From NCBI GenBank assembly GCA_019114415.1, contig DXFO01000009.1, forward strand, positions 89,248 through 153,247: a stretch of DNA of 64,000 bases, in the 5' to 3' direction. Below are positions 1-9,814 of this stretch, in pieces (position 1 is the stretch's first letter; each line of letters begins with the position of its first letter). Made by a program: the position numbers and the translations under genes. The DNA is from Candidatus Gemmiger faecavium (GTDB lineage: Bacteria > Bacillota > Clostridia > Oscillospirales > Ruminococcaceae). The notes beneath the pieces were generated by a model. That model was not told where the DNA came from, made no database searches, and saw nothing but the letters and a program-made list of their open reading frames with translations.

Positions 1-89
1 GGCTGGGTGATGTGGAGGGATTCCGCAGCGCGGGTGATGCTCTCCTCCCGGGCGACGGCCAGAAAATATTGTAAGACCCGCAATTCCAT
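1..89 (-). CDS. LysR-type transcriptional regulator, N-terminal fragment (cut by window edge)
   Basis: Only the first 29 codons lie in the window; the gene runs off the left end. They encode the start of a LysR winged helix-turn-helix domain: MELRVLQYFLAVAREESITR followed by an AAESLHITQ recognition-helix region, a very typical LysR opening. The ATG at 87-89 follows a purine-rich stretch. It is divergent from the carboxymuconolactone-decarboxylase-like gene at 457, the classic arrangement of a LysR regulator and its target, so it may control that gene; this is inference. The effector-binding domain is not visible, so the inducer cannot be guessed. Confidence 0.85.
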   Translation of the reverse strand, partial: MELRVLQYFLAVAREESITRAAESLHITQ

Positions 90-107
90 GGGAATACCCC
101 TTTCTGT

Positions 108-122
108 GACAGGAGTTCTGTC
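108..122. promoter_or_regulatory. Small dyad GACAG-N5-CTGTC, possible operator
   Basis: A perfect 5 bp inverted repeat between the LysR -10 box and its start codon. Its position would suit autoregulation, but the arms are short. Confidence 0.3.
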
Positions 123-125
123 CTT

Positions 126-154
126 ATTATAAATGCCGAACAGGCGGGTGTCAA
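126..154 (-). promoter_or_regulatory. Promoter of the LysR gene
   Basis: Read on the minus strand: TTGACA (149-154), a 17 bp spacer, then TATAAT (126-131), an exact sigma-A consensus. The predicted start lies about 30 nt before the LysR ATG. Confidence 0.75.
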
Positions 155-200
155 AGCAAGCCATGCCTTTTGCGCATGACCGGGCATGGAAAGCAGGTAT

Positions 201-229
201 TTTACAAGGGCGGGGCAGGGCGGTACAAT
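201..229 (+). promoter_or_regulatory. Promoter upstream of repeat copy A and the CMD-family gene
   Basis: TTTACA (201-206), 17 bp, TACAAT (224-229). Its transcript would begin just before the palindromic repeat at 252-433, placing that element in the 5' leader of the gene at 457. Confidence 0.6.
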
Positions 230-251
230 AAAGACAGAAAAACGGCGGCAA

Positions 252-433
252 GCGCGAGTGACATAGGAAAACGAAGGCCTGCAAGGACTGCGAAGCATGG
301 GAAACCCCTGCGCTGCGGCGGATACAGGGCAGAGGGGCGAAGCGCTCTTGTATGGAACGCAAGGCCCGATAAAGCGGCAGATGCCGTTTTGCAGTCAGAG
401 GTTTGGGGCGATGTTTTTTACGGAACCGCGCAG
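252..433. repeat. Interspersed palindromic repeat, copy A
   Basis: Shares blocks with three other places in the window. The left end is GCGCGAGTGACATAGGAAAA; the middle holds GGCAGAGGGGCGAAGCGCTC and GGCAGATGCCG; the right end is CGGAACCGCGCAGAAA. The ends are imperfect inverted repeats, so the whole could fold as one long hairpin. It stops about 8 bases before the ribosome binding site of the gene at 457. The short open frames inside it look spurious. Confidence 0.75.
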
Positions 434-456
434 AAAGCAAAGGAGAGTGCTTGTAT

Positions 457-1206
457 ATGACACGGAGTGAAACGGCGCACGAAAAGGACAATGCCTGGTT
501 TGCGGGGGAGGCCTTCCACGGCTGCGGGCTGGACCCGGAGTTTGAACAGATCGCCAAGAATTTCCTGCTGGGGGATGTGTCGGCCCGGGGCTGCCTGACC
601 GACGTCCAGCGGGCGCTGGTGACGGTGGCGGCTCTGACGGCCACCCAGTCCCTGACCCATATGGAGCAGTATCTCCTGGCCGGGATGAAGATGGGCGCCA
701 CGGCGGAACAGCTGCGGGAGACCATCTACCAGTGCGCCCCCTACGTGGGGCTGGAGCGGGCGCTCTGCGCCCTGGAGGCGGCGTCCCCGGTGCTGTTCCG
801 GGCGGACGGCGACGCGGCGTCCAACACCCGCGTCACCGAAAACGACCGCTTTGATAAGGGCCTGGCGGTGCAGCGGCAGCTGTTCGGGGCGGAGAATATC
901 GACAAGATGCGCGCCGCCGCCCCGGAGGAACTGCGGCACATACAGGACTATCTGTCGGCCCACTGCTTCGGGGATTTCTATACCCGGAGCGGGCTGGATC
1001 TGCCCACCCGGGAGCTCATCACCTTCTGTGCCATCTGCTGCCTGGGCGGGTGCGAACCTCAGGCCACCAGCCACGCGGGGGCCAACCTGGGCATCGGCAA
1101 CGGGCGGGAGCTGCTCATCGACGCAGTGACCCAGTGTCTGCCCTTCATCGGGTTCCCCCGGACCCTCAACGCGCTGGGGTGCATCGACGCGGCCTGCCGC
1201 AAGTGA
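457..1206 (+). CDS. Carboxymuconolactone decarboxylase (CMD/AhpD-like) double-domain protein
   Basis: 249 aa. Two CMD-type repeats are visible: the first around residues 25-110 with LTDVQRALVTVAALTATQSL and QCAPYVGLERALCALEA, the second around 150-245 with RELITFCAICCLGG and QCLPFIGFPRTLNALG. The family includes gamma-carboxymuconolactone decarboxylases and AhpD-like peroxidase partners. I see no CxxC pair where AhpD proteins place it, so a redox role is unproven and the substrate is unknown. The ATG at 457 is preferred over one at 403 because AGGAGA lies about 10 bases before it, while 403 falls inside repeat A. It is divergent from a LysR regulator. Confidence 0.8.
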   Translation: MTRSETAHEKDNAWFAGEAFHGCGLDPEFEQIAKNFLLGDVSARGCLTDVQRALVTVAALTATQSLTHMEQYLLAGMKMGATAEQLRETIYQCAPYVGLERALCALEAASPVLFRADGDAASNTRVTENDRFDKGLAVQRQLFGAENIDKMRAAAPEELRHIQDYLSAHCFGDFYTRSGLDLPTRELITFCAICCLGGCEPQATSHAGANLGIGNGRELLIDAVTQCLPFIGFPRTLNALGCIDAACRK

Positions 1207-1236
1207 GGACCCCGACAGCATACATTATTATAGAAA

Positions 1237-1284
1237 GAAAGGCCTCCCGGCCGGGACAGAAGTCCACATGCCGGGAGGCCTTTT
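1237..1284. terminator. Terminator between convergent genes
   Basis: Stem AGGCCTCCCGGC / GCCGGGAGGCCT followed by TTTT on the plus strand and preceded by an A-rich run, so it can serve both the CMD-like gene and the convergent uracil permease. Confidence 0.85.
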
Positions 1285-1308
1285 GGTTTGCGTTTGGGGG
1301 AGTTTCGG

Positions 1309-2682
1309 TCAGATGCGGAGGCTGGCGCCCTCGCCGGTGCCGTCGCCGTCGTCGAACTCGTAGTCATTGCCGGGCAGGATGGCGTTGAGCAGGATGCCCA
1401 GGATGGCGGCAATGGCCAGGCCGGACAGGTTGACGGTAACGCCCAGGACCACGAAGGACAGGCCGCCCAGAGAGTTGAAGCCCAGGGCGCTGACCAGGAT
1501 GACCGCCGCAATGATGAGGTTGCGGGAATTGGTCAGGTCGACCTTGTTCTCCACCACGTTGCGGACACCGATGGCGGAGATCATGCCGTACAGCACGAAG
1601 CTGATGCCGCCGATGATGCCTGCGGGAATGGTGTTGATGATGGCCTCAAACTTGGGGCAGAAGCTGAGCAGGATGGCGAAGCAGGCAGCCAGGCGGATGA
1701 CCAGGGGATCGTAGATCTTGGTCAGGGCCAGAACGCCGGTGTTCTCGCCGTAGGTGGTGTTGGCGGGGCCGCCCAGCAGGCCGGCCATGGTGGTGGCCAG
1801 GCCGTCACCCAGCAGGGTGCGGTTGATGCCGGGGTCGCGGATGTAGTTCTTGCCAGTGGTGGCGCTGATGGCGGCAATGTCGCCGATGTGCTCCATCATG
1901 GTCGCCAGGGCGATGGGCATGATGGTGAACAGGGCGCTGATGAACTCGGGGCTGCCGTCAATGGCCAGCAGGCCGGTGGCCTCCGCCTTGATGGGGAAGC
2001 CGAACCAGCTGGCCGAAGAAATGGCAGTGAAGTCGATCTGGCCGGTGACGAGGGCCACGATATAGGACGCGATGACGCCCAGCAGGATGGGCAAAATCCT
2101 GATCATGCCCTTGCCCCAGATGTTGCAGACGATGACGACGCCCAGAGCCACGATGGCCAGCAGCCAGTTGGTCTGGCAGTTGGAGATGGCGCTGGGGGCC
2201 AGGATCAGGCCGATGGAGATGATGATGGGGCCGGTGACGATGGGCGGGAAGAACCGCATGATGCGGCGGATGCCGAACACCGAGATCAGGCCGCTGACCA
2301 GCACGTACAAAAGACCCGAGAAGGCCACGCCTGCGCAGGCGTAGGGCAGCATTTCGGTGTTGGCGATGGTGGCCTCACCGTTGGCGTCGGGCAGCATGGG
2401 AGCCACGATGGCAAAGCCGCCCAGGTAGGCAAAGGACGAACCCAGGAATGCGGGGACCTTGCCCTTGCAGAGGAAGTGGAACAGAAGCGTGCCCAGGCCT
2501 GCGCACAGCAGGGTGGTGGAGACGCTCAGACCGGTGATCAGCGGGACGAGGACCGTCGCGCCGAACATGGCGAACATATGCTGGATGCCCAGCACCAGAA
2601 CGCGGGGCGTGCCCAGCGTGCGCGCATCGTAAATACCTTTGGAGTAATCGATGGGCGCGGTGTTTTTGGATTTCTCACTCAC
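1309..2682 (-). CDS. uraA: Uracil permease, NCS2 family
   Basis: 457 aa polytopic membrane protein of the nucleobase:cation symporter-2 family, importing uracil with protons. The start region MSEKSKNTAPIDYSKGIYD, the block PLITGLSVSTTLLCAGLGTL and the signature NTTYGENTGVLALT (with the Glu that contacts uracil in UraA) place it in the uracil rather than the xanthine branch. The length is normal for the family. The ribosome binding site AGGAGG precedes the ATG. It is a single-gene unit ended by the shared terminator at 1237-1284. A 215-nt leader with a large stem-loop and an intrinsic terminator suggests attenuation control. Confidence 0.93.
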   Translation of the reverse strand: MSEKSKNTAPIDYSKGIYDARTLGTPRVLVLGIQHMFAMFGATVLVPLITGLSVSTTLLCAGLGTLLFHFLCKGKVPAFLGSSFAYLGGFAIVAPMLPDANGEATIANTEMLPYACAGVAFSGLLYVLVSGLISVFGIRRIMRFFPPIVTGPIIISIGLILAPSAISNCQTNWLLAIVALGVVIVCNIWGKGMIRILPILLGVIASYIVALVTGQIDFTAISSASWFGFPIKAEATGLLAIDGSPEFISALFTIMPIALATMMEHIGDIAAISATTGKNYIRDPGINRTLLGDGLATTMAGLLGGPANTTYGENTGVLALTKIYDPLVIRLAACFAILLSFCPKFEAIINTIPAGIIGGISFVLYGMISAIGVRNVVENKVDLTNSRNLIIAAVILVSALGFNSLGGLSFVVLGVTVNLSGLAIAAILGILLNAILPGNDYEFDDGDGTGEGASLRI

Positions 2683-2735
2683 AGATAATTACCTCCTGAC
2701 CTTATCTCCTCCGGAAGCACGCCGGGCGACGGCAC

Positions 2736-2778
2736 AAAAAAAGAAGCCCTGCATCCGAAACAAACGGAAAAGCAGGGC
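2736..2778 (-). terminator. Leader terminator upstream of uracil permease
   Basis: On the minus strand, GCCCTGC pairs with GCAGGGC around an inner TCCG/CGGA stem and is followed by TTCTTTTTTTG. It lies inside the untranslated leader, about 55 nt before the start codon, so read-through must be regulated for the permease to be made. Confidence 0.8.
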
Positions 2779-2808
2779 CTGTGGCCGTTGCAATAGCAAA
2801 GGAAAAAG

Positions 2809-2860
2809 ACAATGCGTCCATATTATGCTGCCGCAGCAAATACGGACCGTGATGCATTGT
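2809..2860 (-). promoter_or_regulatory. Large two-part stem-loop in the uracil permease leader
   Basis: On the minus strand, ACAATGC pairs with GCATTGT, then GTCCGTATT pairs with AATATGGAC around a GC-rich apical hairpin, leaving a bulge ATCACG on one side. It sits between the promoter and the leader terminator, the position of a sensing or antitermination structure. I could not match it convincingly to a PyrR binding loop or a purine riboswitch. Confidence 0.55.
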
Positions 2861-2902
2861 TACCCCTCCGCTCTGTCCGGCGCGTGACCGGATTCTTTAT
2901 AG

Positions 2903-2931
2903 AATATACCACACTGGCCCGCCCGTTGCAA
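2903..2931 (-). promoter_or_regulatory. Promoter of the uracil permease
   Basis: Minus strand TTGCAA (2926-2931), 17 bp, TATATT (2903-2908). Transcription would begin near 2896, giving a leader of about 215 nt. Confidence 0.75.
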
Positions 2932-3000
2932 GGCGGAGAGCCGGTTTTGTTGGGGACGGAAGAGTAAATGTAAAATTCCTGTGCGCCCGGCGGGGCAAAT

Positions 3001-3059
3001 TTTGCACGGTCTTTACACTTTGCGGCTGTGGATTACCGCGATTTTACATCGATTGTACC
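3001..3059 (+). promoter_or_regulatory. Pho-box-like direct repeats upstream of pstS
   Basis: Hexamers TTTGCA (3001) and TTTACA (3012), then ATTACC (3032), TTTACA (3043) and TTGTAC (3054), are spaced 11 bp apart within each group. The 11 bp periodicity and TTTACA-like units match what is known of PhoP/PhoB boxes in Gram-positive bacteria. The assignment to a PhoP homologue is inference. Confidence 0.5.
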
Positions 3060-3091
3060 GGCGCATGGTCGATAACGGGGCTTTGCCGCGA

Positions 3092-3097
3092 TACAAT
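3092..3097 (+). promoter_or_regulatory. -10 element of the pst operon
   Basis: TACAAT with no recognisable -35 hexamer 17 bp upstream, which fits an activator-dependent Pho promoter. Confidence 0.4.
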
Positions 3098-3195
3098 AGA
3101 ACCGTTCCGAGCGAAAGGAACAGGGGCGGCCGGGTGGCCGCCGAGTCTACACAAAACAGCCGTACAACGGCGAAAAAAGGGAGAAGAAATTACTT

Positions 3196-4137
3196 ATGAA
3201 ACGTATCGTTGCGACTATCTGCGCTGCGGCTATGGCTCTGAGCCTGGCTGCCTGCAGCACCACCGACAGCAGCTCTTCCGCTTCCACCGCTGACGAGAGC
3301 AGCTCCGCTTCCACCTCCAGCTCTGCCGCTACCGAGGAATCCACCGGCAGCGACTTCGACAACAGCCAGAAGATCTCGGTCGTTACCCGTGAGGATGGCT
3401 CCGGCACCCGCGGCGCGTTCATCGAGCTGACCGGCGTTGAGACCGACGAGGGCGACATGACCACCGTCGATGCCCAGCAGGCCAACTCCACCAACAACGT
3501 TATGACCTCCGTTGCCGCCGAGGAAGGCGCCATCGGCTACATCTCCCTGGGTTCTCTGAACGAGACCGTCAAGGGCATCGCGGTGGACGGCGTTGAGCCC
3601 ACCGTCGAGAACGTCAAGAACGGCAGCTACACCATCGCCCGTCCCTTCAACATCGTCACCAACGGCGATGTCACCGGCCTGGACGAGGTTTCTCAGGACT
3701 TCATCAGCTACGTGATGTCCGCTGAGGGCCAGACCATCATCACCGAGGAAGGCTACATCGGCGACGACGCCGCTGAGAGCTACACCAGCACCCAGCCTTC
3801 CGGCAGCATCGTGGTCGGCGGTTCCTCCTCTGTCTCTCCTGTCATGGAAAAGCTGATCGAGGCTTACGCCGAAGTCAACCCCAACGCCACCATCGAGCTG
3901 CAGACCTCTGACTCCACCAACGGCGTCAACTTTGCTCTGGACGGCACCTACACCATCGGTATGGCCAGCCGTGAGCTGAAGGACAGCGAGGTCGAGGCCG
4001 GCGCTGTGGCTACCGTGCTCGCCATGGACGGCATTGCGGTCGTCGTCAACAACGCCAACCCCATCACGAACATCACCATGGACAATCTGCGCGCTGTCTA
4101 CACCGGCGAGCTGACCACCTGGGCTGACGTTCAGTAA
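3196..4137 (+). CDS. pstS: Phosphate ABC transporter substrate-binding lipoprotein, permuted PstS
   Basis: 313 aa. The signal peptide ends in a lipobox (LSLAACS), followed by a Ser/Thr-rich linker to about residue 50, so the protein is anchored outside the membrane where it captures phosphate. The two PstS halves are in reversed order. The block VTREDGSGTRGAF and GAIGYISLGSL, normally C-terminal, comes first (about residues 55-120). The usual N-terminal block GGSSSVSPVMEKLIEAYAEV, ASRELKDSE, DGIAVVVNNANP and VYTGELTTW comes last (about 210-313). All phosphate-loop motifs are present, so it is probably functional. It is the first gene of pstSCAB-phoU. Confidence 0.9.
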   Translation: MKRIVATICAAAMALSLAACSTTDSSSSASTADESSSASTSSSAATEESTGSDFDNSQKISVVTREDGSGTRGAFIELTGVETDEGDMTTVDAQQANSTNNVMTSVAAEEGAIGYISLGSLNETVKGIAVDGVEPTVENVKNGSYTIARPFNIVTNGDVTGLDEVSQDFISYVMSAEGQTIITEEGYIGDDAAESYTSTQPSGSIVVGGSSSVSPVMEKLIEAYAEVNPNATIELQTSDSTNGVNFALDGTYTIGMASRELKDSEVEAGAVATVLAMDGIAVVVNNANPITNITMDNLRAVYTGELTTWADVQ

Positions 4138-4221
4138 CCAGACAAACGGCAGGTCCGTAAGGGCTGCAGCGATTAAATGCCGGGCGCGCGCCGCTTTCTC
4201 GATCACGGGTTAGGGGGCCGC

Positions 4222-4250
4222 CCGGTTCTGCTGTGTCCGAAAAGAACCGG
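4222..4250 (+). other. Stem-loop between pstS and pstC
   Basis: CCGGTTCT pairs perfectly with AGAACCGG around a 13-base loop, with no T-run. Such hairpins after pstS often stabilise or partly end the upstream transcript, giving more binding protein than permease; that role is inferred. Confidence 0.5.
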
Positions 4251-4290
4251 CAAGGCGTATCTGTGTGTTCAAATTTAGCGAGGTATCGGT

Positions 4291-5196
4291 ATGGAAAACA
4301 ATGCTGCGACCGCCGTGGTAATGGCCGGCGGAACGTCAAAATGGAAAGAGTCCGCCATGCGGATCCTGTTTCTGGCATGTGCGTGTGTGTCCATCTGCGC
4401 TGTTGCGCTGATCTGTATTTTCCTGTTCGCAAACGGTCTGCCCACCATCTTCAAGATCGGGCCCCTCAACTTCCTGCTGGGAACAGAGTGGAAACCCTCC
4501 GCGGATGTGTACGGCATCTTCCCCATGATCATCGGCAGCATCTACGTCACGGCCGGGTCCCTGGTCGTCGGCGTGCCCATCGGAATTCTGACGGCGGTAT
4601 ATCTCTCCCGCTTTGCCGGCCAGAAAACCAAAAAACTGCTGATGCCCGCCATCCAGCTGCTGGCCGGTATTCCCTCCGTCGTTTACGGTTTCTTCGGCGT
4701 CATGGTGCTGGTGCCCTGGGTGGCAGAGCTTGCGGAGCCCTTTGACGGCAGCGGCATGAGCATGTTCACCGCCAGCCTGCTGCTGGGTATTATGATCCTG
4801 CCCACCATCATCACCGTTTCCAAAACTTCCCTTGACGCGGTGCCCCAGAGTTACTACGAAGGCAGTCTGGCCCTGGGCGCTACCCACGAGCGCAGTGTTT
4901 TCTGCATCCTGCTGCCCGCCGCCAAGTCCGGCGTGCTGTCCGGCGTCATCCTGGGCGTGGGCCGTTCCATCGGCGAGACCATGGCTGTCATCATGGTCGC
5001 GGGCAACCAGCCCCGTATGCCCCAGGGCCTGTTTGAGGGCCTGCGCACCATGACCAGCAACATCGTCATGGAAATGGGCTATGCCGCCGACCTGCACCGC
5101 GAGGCGCTGATCGCCACCGGCGTTGTGCTGTTCGTCTTTATTCTGCTGATCAACTTCTGCTTCAGCATGGTCAAGGGAGGAAAAGAACATGCCTGA
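4291..5196 (+). CDS. pstC: Phosphate ABC transporter permease PstC
   Basis: 301 aa, about six membrane segments, of usual length. Family marks include FKIGPLNFLLGTEWKPS, YGIFPMIIGSIYVT, AGIPSVVYGFFG and the cytoplasmic loop YYEGSLALGATHERS that contacts the ATPase. With PstA it forms the channel of the high-affinity phosphate importer in the cytoplasmic membrane. The ATG follows a GAGG site. Its end overlaps pstA by 8 bases, indicating translational coupling. Confidence 0.95.
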   Translation: MENNAATAVVMAGGTSKWKESAMRILFLACACVSICAVALICIFLFANGLPTIFKIGPLNFLLGTEWKPSADVYGIFPMIIGSIYVTAGSLVVGVPIGILTAVYLSRFAGQKTKKLLMPAIQLLAGIPSVVYGFFGVMVLVPWVAELAEPFDGSGMSMFTASLLLGIMILPTIITVSKTSLDAVPQSYYEGSLALGATHERSVFCILLPAAKSGVLSGVILGVGRSIGETMAVIMVAGNQPRMPQGLFEGLRTMTSNIVMEMGYAADLHREALIATGVVLFVFILLINFCFSMVKGGKEHA

Positions 5197-6143
5197 ACTG
5201 AGTATCAATGCAAACGGACGGGTGACCGCCGGCTCCGATATGACCGCCAGCCATCCCACCGCCCTCAACCGCGGACACCGGGGCAAGGACCCCTACCGCA
5301 ACCGCACCGGCGCCCGGGTCTTTTCCGTGGCCATGCGCTGGCTGGTCCGTCTGGCCGCGCTGTTCACCGCCGGTATCCTGATCTTCCTGGTGGGCTACAT
5401 TCTGGTCCGGGGCATCCCCAACCTCAAGCCCTCCCTGTTTGAGTGGACCTACAACTCCGACAACGTTTCCCTTATGCCGTCCCTCATCAACACCCTGCTG
5501 ATGACGGTGCTGGCACTGCTGGTTGCCACCCCGCTGGGCGTCTTTGCGGCCATCTATCTGGTGGAGTACGCCCCCCGCGGCAGCAAGCTGGTCAAGGTGG
5601 TCCGTCTGACCGCCGAGACGCTGCAGGGCATCCCCTCCATCGTGTACGGCCTGTTCGGCATGCTGTTCTTTGTCACCCAGCTGCACTTCGGCCTGTCCCT
5701 TCTGTCCGGCTCGCTGACGCTGGCCATCATGATCCTGCCCCTCATCATGCGCACCACCGAGGAATCCCTCATGTCGGTGCCGGATTCCTACCGTGAGGGC
5801 AGCTTCGGCCTGGGCGCGGGCAAGCTGCGCACCGTCTTTGCCATCGTGCTGCCCCCGGCCATGCCCGGCATCCTGTCCGGTGTCATCCTGGGCACCGGCC
5901 GTATCGTGGGCGAGACCGCCGCGCTGCTGTACACCGCCGGCTCCGCCACCAAGATCGCGTCGGGCGCGGATTTCCTGTTTGACTCCACCCGTACGCTGGC
6001 CGTGCATATGTACGTCCTTTCCAGCGAGGGTCTGCATGTGGGCGAGGCATTTGGCACCGCAGTGGTCCTGCTGGTGCTGGTGCTGGCCATCAATGCCGTC
6101 TCCAGCCTGATTGCCAGAACATTGACGAAAGGAACTCAGAACG

Positions 6144-6151
<8 letters not shown>
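5189..6151 (+). CDS. pstA: Phosphate ABC transporter permease PstA
   Basis: 320 aa. An N-terminal hydrophilic stretch of about 45 residues precedes the first membrane segment. PstA features are the block [19 protein letters not shown], the ATPase-contact loop [17 protein letters not shown] and [19 protein letters not shown]. It is the partner of PstC in the phosphate channel. A strong AGGAGG precedes the ATG, and the gene overlaps pstC and pstB by 8 bases each. Confidence 0.95.
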
Positions 6152-6896
<745 letters not shown>

Positions 6897-6917
6897 TTCA
6901 GAAGGGAGTTTTGCATT

Positions 6918-7592
6918 ATGGGATACAGCAGCCGCAAAGTCTACGACGCAGAGCTGCTTGAGCTGGATACCATGCTGGCACGCATGGGCCATGCGGCAGG
7001 CGGAGCCATCGGCAGCGCCCTGCGGGCACTGCGGGAGGGCGACGTGGAGCTGGCGCGCAGCGTCGTTGCCCGGGACAACGAGATCAACGCCGTGGAGCGG
7101 GAGATCGAACACCGCTGCCTGACGCTTTTCCTGCGCCAGCAGCCGGTGGCCAGCGACCTGCGCAAGGTGTCCACCGCCCTCAAGATGGTCACCGACATTG
7201 AGCGCATCGCCGATCAGGCTTCCGACATTGCCGAGATCGTGCTCCACCTCAAGATCGACCGCGCCCATGCCGTGGGCGTCCTGGAGGACATCTACGAGAT
7301 GGGCGACCTGGTCCACCGTATGGTCAAGGATGCCATCGGCGCTTACGTCCAGGTGGACCTGGACGCTGCCGCCAAGGTCATCCGCAAGGACGACAAGGCC
7401 GACGCTTTCTTCAGCCGCATCAGCGACGAGATCGCCGCCTACATTGCCGCCAACCCTCAGGATGCCACCACCGCCCTGGACCTGTTCATGATCACCAAGT
7501 ATCTTGAGCGCCTGGGCGACCACGCGGTCAACGTGGCCGAGTGGGTGGAGTTCCTCAAGACCGGCGTGCACAAGTCGCAGCAGATCGTCTGA
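6918..7592 (+). CDS. phoU: Phosphate transport regulator PhoU
   Basis: 224 aa, all-helical, with two PhoU repeats. Metal-binding motif residues occur in EHRCLTLFLRQQPVASDLR with TDIERIADQASDIAE, and in the second repeat ITKYLERLGDHAVNVAEW. PhoU couples the Pst transporter to the phosphate-sensing two-component system and restrains phosphate uptake. It is the last gene of the operon, 21 bases after pstB and ahead of a strong terminator. No pho sensor kinase gene is next to it. Confidence 0.95.
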   Translation: MGYSSRKVYDAELLELDTMLARMGHAAGGAIGSALRALREGDVELARSVVARDNEINAVEREIEHRCLTLFLRQQPVASDLRKVSTALKMVTDIERIADQASDIAEIVLHLKIDRAHAVGVLEDIYEMGDLVHRMVKDAIGAYVQVDLDAAAKVIRKDDKADAFFSRISDEIAAYIAANPQDATTALDLFMITKYLERLGDHAVNVAEWVEFLKTGVHKSQQIV

Positions 7593-7676
7593 TCGGGACG
7601 GTCTTTGCGGGTACGGCGGGGGACAGCCCCGCGCGCCCGCATACTGAAATGCCATCCTCTTATTTTCCAGATACCG

Positions 7677-7724
7677 CTTTCAGGGCGTCCGGCCATCAGG
7701 CCGGGCGCCCTGAAAGTATTTTTG
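7677..7724 (+). terminator. Terminator of the pst operon
   Basis: CTTTCAGGGCGTCCGGCC pairs with GGCCGGGCGCCCTGAAAG around ATCA, followed by TATTTTTG. Confidence 0.9.
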
Positions 7725-7736
7725 GGAAAAACGGAC

Positions 7737-7780
7737 AGAAAAACCGCCGCCCCGGTACAGCACGGAGCGGCGGTTTGTTA
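7737..7780 (-). terminator. Terminator of gdhA
   Basis: Stem AAACCGCCGC / GCGGCGGTTT, ending in a T-run on the minus strand (A-run at 7737-7743). Confidence 0.85.
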
Positions 7781-7805
7781 TTTATGGAGTTTCAGTCAGG
7801 AGGGA

Positions 7806-9221
<1,416 letters not shown>

Positions 9222-9235
9222 TTACGCCAGTTTCT

Positions 9236-9264
9236 ATGTTACCACCGTATGGCCCGCCGCGCAA
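9236..9264 (-). promoter_or_regulatory. Promoter of gdhA
   Basis: Minus strand TTGCGC (9259-9264), 17 bp, TAACAT (9236-9241). The remaining bases up to 9394 are AT-rich and hold nothing else that I recognise. Confidence 0.55.
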
Positions 9265-9394
9265 GAGAAAATCACAAAAAATGTCCGTATTTTTGTTCCG
9301 AATGTGTTTGTATGGAGAACAAACAACAAGCGATTTTCAAAAAACATACGGTATTTTGTGAGAAAAAAGGTTTTGAGGACGGGCGGCCGGGCAA

Positions 9395-9426
9395 AGAAAA
9401 AAGACCGCGCAAAACTGCGCGGCCTT
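9395..9426 (-). terminator. Terminator after the MIF-like gene
   Basis: Minus strand GGCCGCGCA / TGCGCGGTC stem followed by TTTTTTC. Confidence 0.85.
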
Positions 9427-9438
9427 GGAAGATACGGG

Positions 9439-9780
9439 TCAGAAATTGCTGCCGTTCCAGCCCCAGTCGCTGACGGGGTGGTAGGTGACATAGACGCTGC
9501 TGCCCGGAATACCCAGCTGCTCTTCCAGAATATCGCAGAGCTTGCCGGTCATGGCATCGTAGTCGGCGGGGGCGGCGCTGCCGTACAGGCTGACCGCCAG
9601 GTAAGCGCCCTTATCCAGCTTTTTCCCGGCCATCCACAGGTCGTAGTTGTCCTGGATGCCCACCATCAGGTAGGTCTCGGTCTTGTGCAGGGTGGGAATG
9701 GCCTTGCCGAAAGCGGTCTTGAGGGCCTCTTTCTGGGCGTCGGCGACGGATACGGTGAGTTTTGCGTCAATGAAAGGCAT
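9439..9780 (-). CDS. MIF/phenylpyruvate tautomerase family protein
   Basis: 113 aa, the usual size. It starts MPFIDAKLTV, so Pro2 would be N-terminal after Met removal and act as the catalytic base of the tautomerase superfamily. The body has TYLMVGIQDNYDLWMAGKKL and the C-terminus ends in WGWNGSNF, like MIF proteins. The likely activity is keto-enol tautomerisation of phenylpyruvate-like compounds; a link to host signalling is speculation. The gene lies 34 bases after the radical SAM gene at 9815 on the same strand and before a terminator, so the two form an operon. Confidence 0.85.
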   Translation of the reverse strand: MPFIDAKLTVSVADAQKEALKTAFGKAIPTLHKTETYLMVGIQDNYDLWMAGKKLDKGAYLAVSLYGSAAPADYDAMTGKLCDILEEQLGIPGSSVYVTYHPVSDWGWNGSNF

Positions 9781-9814
9781 GGGAAACCTCCTTGTTCAGC
9801 AGGGGATCAGACGG

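Noticed and set aside
170..460. 96-codon plus-strand frame before the CMD-like gene
   Set aside because: It lies over the promoter and repeat copy A, with no ribosome site or domain.
1288..2688. Plus-strand open frame of 466 codons opposite the uracil permease
   Set aside because: An antisense shadow of uraA: low complexity (Gln/Asp/Gly/His), no ribosome site and no recognisable domain.
2812..2890. PyrR-binding loop in the uracil permease leader
   Set aside because: GGACAGAGCGG slightly resembles the PyrR loop, but the required stem and bulge are not formed, so I do not call it.
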